Source: Dactylis glomerata (taxonomy: Eukaryota; Streptophyta; Magnoliopsida; Poales; Poaceae). Taken from it: a stretch of DNA of 64,000 nucleotides. Positions within the stretch are counted from its first letter, which is position 1. Each line of letters opens with the position of its first letter. The stretch covers positions 2,337,375 to 2,401,374 of the forward strand of contig QXEO01000234.1 of assembly GCA_007115705.1 (NCBI GenBank). The letters are read 5' to 3'. A program made the translations under genes and the position numbers. The notes beneath the pieces were generated by a model. That model saw only the letters and a program-made list of their open reading frames with translations, was not told the origin of the DNA and made no database searches. Of the stretch, positions 57,749 through 64,000 are shown piece after piece.

Positions 57749-58724
57749 AGCATAAGACGAGCCCATTCAAGTCACCATGAAGTTTACAGGGGGTGGCAGC
57801 TCAAGATGAATGATATCCGTACCATATTCTTCTATTTACGACTATATTTATCTGAGTTCTCATATTAGTTGTACGCTAGTACTTTTTAAGAAACAGTTAT
57901 ATGTTATTGGCATTAAACAAATGTTGTATGTTGTCATTTTTATTGTTTCTTGGAGTTGGCATTTTTATTGTTTCTTAAGTTGATGGATACCTATGGTCTG
58001 TTGGCATTTAAACAAGGAGGTCATTTGTTACGAAGCTACCGGTAATGTAGTAGACTAACATAGTATCGCACTCTTTGGTCTGATAACTAGACTTGTTGTG
58101 GGATATTCAGCCGCTTGGATCGTATACTAGTTGTTTAATTTATTTTTTCTTACAAACTCATCTACTCTGTTATTTTCTTTTTAAATAGAGAATATACATT
58201 CTGCACAACTGGCCATATCACTGGATCATAAGTTTCTGTCTTACCAGTATGTACTCAGTCACAACATATACGTGCATCTATTTTCATTATGTATTTCTCC
58301 TTACACTTGGCAGTCTAGATTCAGGCATTAACAAATCACAGTACAGATGAACATGGACAAGCTGAACATGGACAGGTTCCATCGCTTCGGCTGGTCACTC
58401 CGTTCACTCCGTGTGTACTGAAGGTAGCTATAGCAATAACTAATCAACACAACATCATTAGGCATTAGTTTTTCTAGGTAAGCTAGCTAGGCTAAGCACA
58501 GCTAGCTAGATAGGTCTTGACACGTTTGGCATCCTTCAATTGCCTATATCTCAAGATTACTGTCTTTAATCGACACAAACCTAGCTAGCTTGTCAAACTA
58601 ACACATCATATCCTATCATGATACTCCACCTAGACAGCTGAAACACAAACATGCCTATACTACAACTGGAAACTAAGCTGCTGTCCAAATACAAGAATCA
58701 CACTGATCATACTTTAAACATGGA

Positions 58725-59085
58725 AGAATCAAGCATTTCGCAGCAGCGTACCTTCCAGCTTGTTAGAGGTTTCCTCATCAATCTCACACCCGAACCCAGA
58801 GTAGCACTCGCAGGACAGATTGTATAGACTAGGATCTTGCATCTCACTGTAAGCATCAATGAAAGGAGATTGAGTTCCTTCATAAGGTTTCCACAGGGCA
58901 ACATCAGTTCTACATGCACTATTATGATGGGCTCCCGAGCAACATAATGCAGGCCACCGCACGCCCAGGACCAGATCGATCGGCGCGCACGAATCTGGAA
59001 CGGCATCGGCCTCCTGTCAAGTGGCCGCTTGAGACCGTCGTTGATTTCCATGACTTTGATGGAGAAGATCTGCAAGCAAAGTCTT
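58725..59085 (-). pseudogene. Captured exon-like fragment, unknown gene
   Basis: On the minus strand, an acceptor-like TTGCTTGCAG (about 59084) is followed by ATCTTCTCCATCAAAGTCAT, giving IFSIKVMEINDGLKRPL. This faintly resembles the start of the grass DUF6598 family, from memory. Another frame of the same stretch reads CRTDVALWKPYEG and ends at an AAG|GTACGC donor near 58752. The two frames do not join cleanly. Identity is uncertain. Confidence 0.35.
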
Positions 59086-59419
59086 GACGTCTGCGTGTGC
59101 TGGCGTGGGTTTCACGAGAAGGGCATGGCTCTCACGAGTGTTGCGGCACCAGAGTCTCGAATCAGCACGGAAATCAGAGATTAGCTGAAGAATTCAGGAT
59201 AGATGAGTAAAGTTTTCATTACTCTAGTCCCAGAAGGATTCCCAGGAGAGCCGAACTTGCCGCTCCAGGAGGAGGCCCAGTCCCGGTGGTACAACCAGCG
59301 CCTCACGCCGACCACCGCCGAGGCAGCGCAGACTGCACAACCCTCCACCACCACCTCCAATCAAACCCTGCCAGTCGACGGTCACAAACAACCAGATCCC
59401 GTCCACCCGTATCGCGCAC

Positions 59420-59790
59420 CGTAGGTTGCCCGAGCTGCCCCGGAGCCGGCCGCCAGCACTGCAAGCTCCCCCTCAGGAACGCCCCGCCGCCGGGAGAAGA
59501 CCGCCGCTAGGATCCGCACCGCGCACGGTAGGTCGGTCCATGCTGCCCTAGAGCCGGCCGCGAGCTCTCCAACTCAGGAACGCCCCGCCTCCGGGAGAAA
59601 GTAGGGGAGCGTGTGATAAACCTTGCAAGTCGGCCTGTGCTGCCACAGCGCAGGCCGCCACCACCGCGAGCTCCCCAACACCATCGGTGAAGCCCGGCCG
59701 CCTGGAGAAGACCGCGGCCACATTGCCCTGGCGTTGGCCACCACCATCGCGAGCTCCCCAACGCCCCGCCGCTGTCGGTGAAGGGATAAG
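59420..59790. repeat. GC-rich degenerate direct repeats
   Basis: A unit of roughly 105-120 bp containing GAGCCGGCCG, GAACGCCCCGCC and GGGAGAA recurs two to three times (59440, 59545, 59680), each copy diverged. No coding domain. Confidence 0.6.
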
Positions 59791-60078
59791 TGGGGGAGAG
59801 AGTGAGTTTAAGAGAGGGTAGCGTGTTCTGTTCGTCTGCTAGAGTGTAAGGGGGCGCGACCGTAAAGATTAGAGATATCGCACAAATTAACGACAGCCGT
59901 CCACTAAATCGTTTTATTAAATAGAATAAATCAATAATTTTAGTTCCAGTCCCACATAATTTTTGTTCAGGTCACACGCTTTTGGCAGTGTTGGGTTCCG
60001 TTAATTTTGTTCAGTCTATTTTATCTAAACTACTTATAAAGGCACAAAGTGAGCAGGAACATCTAATCTCAACCCTCT

Positions 60079-60197
60079 ATTATTTTCGATCTAATGGACT
60101 ACGTCTCTCTAATGACATTGCACAACAAAACAATCTTAAGCCCTTAATTATCCCCGATCTAACGGACTGGGTCTCTCCAATGACATTGCACAGCAAA
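60079..60197 (+). repeat. Direct repeat of about 50 bp
   Basis: CGATCTAATGGACTACGTCT ... AATGACATTGCACAACAAAA (60088) is repeated as CGATCTAACGGACTGGGTCT ... AATGACATTGCACAGCAAAA (60157). Confidence 0.85.
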
Positions 60198-61036
60198 ATA
60201 AACCATCAAAAAACGTAAAGGCTGATTTTCCGGGATTGCATGCCTGATCGGTCCATCCTAAAACGCCATCAATCATCCTCTTGCCTCGCAGTGTCGGCCA
60301 CACCAGACACCGCGCCTCCCCTTCGATGGTACGCTGCACTCCCCCGTCGATGCCCTGAACCGCTCCGTCGCCTGCTGACGCCGCCATCACGGACTCGGCG
60401 CCACAGAGCGCCCGCACCTGCTCCCCAGGTTCCTGTTGTCGACTGTCATCCAACACTGCTACGTCGCCTCCAGGATTCCGCCATCATGGACACGCCGCGG
60501 CAGTGTGCGTATGCCGCTTAATCCCAACAAGGAGAATCGCCGTCAGGTCACTAGATATGGCTGCCTCTGGAGCTTCGAGTCCCCCGCAGGCGCAGATGAG
60601 AAGCTGAACCCAAGGCAGCTGAACCACTTGGTATGGACAGGATTTGTTTATGGCGGCAGTATGGTGTGGGTGGGGTGTTGGCAGCGCCGGCAGATGAGAT
60701 GGGATGCACATCAATTCATCATGAAGCTCTCCGCATATGTGTTCATTGGATCCAGCTGAGCCGGATCTGTAGAGATGTGGATGGATTTGGACACCCCCTC
60801 GGCCCCTCCCAGCGACAGGTTTGTTTCTTTCTTCAGGTTCTTGAATCTTGATTTGGTTTAGTGGGAATTGTTGTTCTTGGTGATCTGTGTCTGCGAATTC
60901 AATAGAATTGTTTGTACGTGTCTAATTAATTCAACCAAGTGTGAGTCAATCGACGACTTGGCAGGTATTCATGCTGCAATGTGACATTGTGATTAATCAT
61001 GGTGATGGATGGCGAGGTTGAAAAGATTTGACTTAC

Positions 61037-61165
61037 CCTGACGCCCCATCTAAAGAGGTATAGCCCAAGATGAAGCCGAGGTTGATGTAGGCGACGACGG
61101 CATGCCAGCCGCGCCGCCGACGGTGACGCCCAAGATGACCGGCTGGATGCTGTTAAGCACCATAA
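61037..61165 (-). pseudogene. MATE (DETOXIFICATION-type) transporter exon fragment
   Basis: The minus strand reads LNSIQPVILGVTVGG, then after a 1-base shift GWHAVVAYINLGF, and ends at a splice donor (CAGG|GTAAGTC at 61037/61036). LNS-x-QPV...G-x-GWQ...AYINLG is a family landmark of plant MATE efflux carriers. Only this piece is present, with no neighbouring MATE exons, which suggests capture by a mobile element. It is frameshifted and non-functional. Confidence 0.75.
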
Positions 61166-61886
61166 ATAGTCGACGCCATGAAACAGTAGGGCATTGAAAC
61201 CAGCTGATTTGCTTAGGCTGTAGACTATAAGGCTATATGGAAATACAAAAGTGAGCTCTGACTCTAGGATGCCCGTTCTTTTTGAAATTCAAAAATGGGT
61301 TTTAATATCTTCAAAAAAAACATCTGAGAAACACTGCATATACATATCAATGTATTATTCTACACGTGTGTAAAATTTAATATGAAATAAGATTCATCAA
61401 CACGATATCTGTTAGTTATATTTGACCTACAAAGAGGTAGTATATTCATTGTCTGACTGGTCTCAGATAGTTGTTGACTCTTTTTGTAAATCATGCATGA
61501 GTTCGTGTATTGGCTTAGATACAGCCTAAACTATCCTATCTCTATTACATCTAATTTTTTTATTAGAAGGATAAACATGGGACCAATTTGAGTAGGTTTT
61601 ATTTATCTGAGAGACTATTCTGTGGCAGGAAACAAACTGCCACAATTTAGTATTACTTAAGTGGTATTATGTTCAAGCAAAAATGCATATGCTTTCACAT
61701 TGTTTTCATGTCAGTATGAATTTCTTAGTTGAGTTAAGAAGAGATCATGACATATGTGGCAGGTTTGTGTACACGTAGCATTCTCTCTATTTCATACTTA
61801 AACACAAGAGTTACCGTCCCAGAGCTCACTGATTTCTTTTGATTTTTAGACTTTCGTATTTTGTTTTGTCTTGGTAGAGACGTGTG

Positions 61887-61907
61887 TTGCACGTGCAATC
61901 TTACTAG
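61887..61907 (+). other. Helitron-like 3' terminus: palindrome plus CTAG
   Basis: TTGCACGTGCAA (61887-61898) is a perfect 12-bp palindrome. It is followed after five bases by CTAG (61904-61907) and then T. Plant Helitrons end in a short hairpin plus CTRR and insert between A and T. The THO1 homology resumes directly after it (TATTATACAAATGCACAT against CTCTATAAATGCACAT in the main copy). Confidence 0.6.
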
Positions 61908-61918
61908 TATTATACAAA

Positions 61919-64000
61919 TGCACATCTTTCTTTTCGTTTTTCTGATATTTCAAATAAAGGAGCATGTGCATAATTACCATAATAAAAACACATAAATTAA
62001 GAGGCTGTATAGTTATTTTATAATACATACTCGAGAAAATCCTTCCAAATCTTGTCTGGCTGAAAACCGTAAACCTCTCTAGCAATAAACCTGTCAAACA
62101 AACAATGCTCTTGAGACGACCAAATCTTCTCAATATAAAATGCAATGATGATTCCAACAAACGATCATATGCAAACACAAAAAATAAACTCTTGAAATCA
62201 GTGTACATAAAATGAGGACCTCGTTTCATGAGCTCTCAAGTGTGCCATTGATAAAAGCACAGAACCTTTTGTTTCTGTCTAATCTAATTAGAACTATACC
62301 AATATTTGCGTGGGACATCTTTTTCTCTACAGATAACAGTTCATATAGCACTGTGTCAGGCAGATCATGGGTCGAGAAGAGCTGGGTTTTAATAAATGAG
62401 GATATAGATGCCTACCTCCACATTTCCTTACAAGATGGAACATGTAAGCAGGTTACTATCCACAAATCAGAATATGTAAGGGAGAATCTCTATGGATTCT
62501 ACAAATATTTTAATAACACTTAAGATTTTTTGTTAATTTATTTTAGCAGAACTTTTTCAGGAGAATGATATGCTTTATCTCAATGGAGAGATAGGTCCAA
62601 CTTGACAAATTATTTGCATCAACTTGACTTGTAAGTATGGATGACTTATGCAGTACATATATTTTTACTAATTGGTATCCAGTAAAGTCCTTACTAGATC
62701 AACTTGTAGTACAACAAGCACTCGAGGAAATAGATAGCGCTGGGATTTGAACTTGCTGGCTATTTTTGTGGTGATACTCATCAATTTCAGCGGATGTGTC
62801 CATCTGCAAGTTTAAATTAAATAATCAGTATTACAGGACTGTGCTAATAGGCTGCTGTGTTTAAAAATTACATGGATGAACCATATGTGCAAAATAACCA
62901 TGAAATGGAAATTGAAGTGCTTACATCTTCTGCAAGTGGTTTATAGTATTCTGTAATTGATGGTGTGCAGACTCGGTCAGGATCAGTCAAAGCATTCTGC
63001 AAAAAAGATGTGGGGTCAAAATGTTGAGCATTTGAAAATTACACGGCTAGAGAAAATGTGACTAGGGGCAATATACAGGGAACTGGGATACTGCATAGTT
63101 CATCCAACTGCGTGGGGCAGTAACTTGCGGAGTCCTACTGAGTGTCCCCACTCAAGAATACGACCTTTTTTATAGAAAGTAAATTTGGACAGTAAGTAAA
63201 AACAACTGTTTAAGAACTCTACAGTACCTAAAAGAGCTGCACTTTGCACTCTACATTGGTATCAAAAGCGATAATAAAGAGGAGTTGTAGCTACAACATA
63301 CCGGGTTTAATTCTGCCCATTTCCACAGTTGAGCAAGTTCCTTGTTTCCCAGTCTCCACCTTGTCTTACTACACTGAAAGAAAAGAGAATATAATTAGGA
63401 AGCAGTAGAGTACAACATAATAAGCTCTCAAATTACAAGGGTGAAAACAGCTTAAAATTCTATCACCATCCTAGCCAGCATTTACTGTACCCACAAAATT
63501 CTGTATTTACCACAAATTGAGGATTAAAATTGGACTTGGGCCTGAACTTTCTGGTAAATAATTGTACTACAAAAGTAGTACAGTATAAAGTGCATTAGGT
63601 CAAAGAATTTAAGAATTTATGCAAAACTTTCTAGGTTAATTTTTCTAATGTTATCCTTTTGCAAGACAGATCTAGAATACAAAATCACAATGAGAAAATC
63701 GATGTCAGTATCCATTCTGACATCGTCTATTGCAGAATAATATCATATTTAGCAGGACTTTGCACAACATAGTACCACATGTGAACTACAAATATAACTA
63801 CCTATCTAACAACACCAATCAACATGAATAAGTTCTGACATTTGATAAGCATGCCGATCTGAAACTAGTCAATTCCATGCTCAAGACAAACTATAATCAA
63901 GCAGCAGTTATCCACTTGTAGTATAAAAGGGATTCGATTGCCTAAAGAAAGCAAGTAGCATACCGTTTTCTGACTGGAGCTTGAACTTGTTTATTTTCAA
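61919..64000 (-). pseudogene. Second THO1 copy, continuation (exons 19 to 15), runs past the window end
   Basis: Homologous exons: exon 19 at about 62036-62095, exon 18 near 62758-62806, exon 17 near 62927-63000 (ITEYYKPLAED; the main copy has Trp), exon 16 near 63301-63370 (RWRLGNKELAQLWKWAELNP), and the start of exon 15 at 63963. Exon 19 carries TAG at 62079-62081 in place of the TGG of YCWKGLRF. The exon 18 donor is GC instead of GT. Introns align with the main copy throughout. This and 50014-50473 form one tandem THO1 duplicate split by the 11.4-kb insertion. Confidence 0.9.

Larger units (their letters stand above)
50474..58344. repeat. Giant inverted repeat (foldback), arms about 4.0 and 3.8 kb, loop about 100 bp
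   Basis: The left arm (50474-54440) and right arm (54542-58344) are inverted copies of each other. Paired landmarks: outer ends GTACTGTGATTTGTTAA (50474) and TTAACAAATCACAGTAC (58328-58344); GAAATTCATGATATA (52346) with its mate near 56620; arm centres CTATTTTCATTTCTCCATAT (54418) and its mate ending near 54565. Coordinate sums of matched points stay near 109,000, confirming collinearity along the arms. Divergence looks like roughly 10-15% with small indels, judged by eye. AGA flanks both outer ends, a possible 3-bp duplication. Confidence 0.9.
58345..61907. mobile_element. Mosaic stretch with gene fragments ending in a Helitron-like 3' terminus
   Basis: The segment lies between the inverted repeat and the resumption of the second THO1 copy at about 61908. 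It contains at least one recognisable host-gene fragment (MATE exon, 61037-61165) and another exon-like piece (58725-59085), plus GC-rich repetitive DNA. It ends in a perfect palindrome and CTAG followed by T, the Helitron hallmark. The Helitron 5' end (TC) was not located, so it is not clear whether the inverted repeat is inside the same element. Confidence 0.5.

Noticed and set aside
59203..59424. Short frame beginning MSKVFITLVPEGFP
   Set aside because: It runs into GC-rich repeats with no recognisable domain, and there is no evidence of a gene.
60240..60850. Open frames considered as a gene (RQVTRYGCLWSFES and neighbours)
   Set aside because: No family recognised, no consistent splice structure, frames overlap one another. 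Kept only as part of the mosaic stretch.
1..64000. tRNA, rRNA and other structured RNA genes
   Set aside because: Scanned by eye for tRNA A/B boxes with cloverleaf potential and for rRNA signatures; none convincing. A tRNAscan-SE/Infernal run would be decisive.

Overview
The window looks like nuclear DNA of a large-genome grass, most likely a Triticeae species (wheat, Aegilops, rye or barley group). The reasons are intron-rich plant genes, several Triticeae-style CACTA transposons whose subterminal repeats carry the CCCGGTT/AACCGGG motif, Stowaway and Harbinger MITEs, and plant LINEs. Placement below grass-tribe level is inference.

Layout. 1-3125 is the right end of a CACTA element (plus strand) with a decayed second ORF. 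3482-4493 looks like a GC-rich non-autonomous retroelement, followed by a 5'-truncated, mutated LINE (4562-9541). 10519-15606 is a coiled-coil NBS-LRR (NLR) resistance pseudogene. It carries an early stop in its CC domain and a 1.38-kb retroelement inside its LRR region, bordered by a 15-bp target duplication. 16071-29886 is a remnant CACTA element into which a complete 12,469-bp CACTA element (17217-29685, TSD ATA) has jumped. The inner element carries a TNP2 transposase pseudogene, a six-exon Ulp1-like ORF2 that is open apart from one damaged splice donor, and two plus-strand accessory genes that share an unnamed domain.

32659-34055 is a small HMG-box gene, probably broken by one extra A. 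36560-38958 (minus, 5' UTR reaching about 40465) is a kinase-interacting/NET-type protein with a NAB domain, a TATA box and a uORF. 41412-48824 (minus) is a complete 21-exon gene for THO complex subunit 1 (THO1/HPR1, 635 residues), the best-supported functional gene here.

A second, degenerate THO1 copy lies in tandem on the same strand (50014 to beyond 64000). It is split by about 11.4 kb of inserted DNA. The insert has two parts. The first is a 7.9-kb inverted repeat (50474-58344) with two arms of about 3.8-4.0 kb around a loop of about 100 bp, each arm holding a relic Ulp1-type protease. The second is a stretch with gene fragments, including a MATE transporter exon, that ends in a Helitron-like 3' terminus (61887-61907).

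The functional core is THO1 (mRNA export, TREX) and the NET-type gene. Most of the rest is transposon nesting and its consequences: split genes, gene-fragment capture and a giant foldback that could feed small-RNA silencing. All gene models come from reading frames, splice sites and remembered family motifs. No database search was run.
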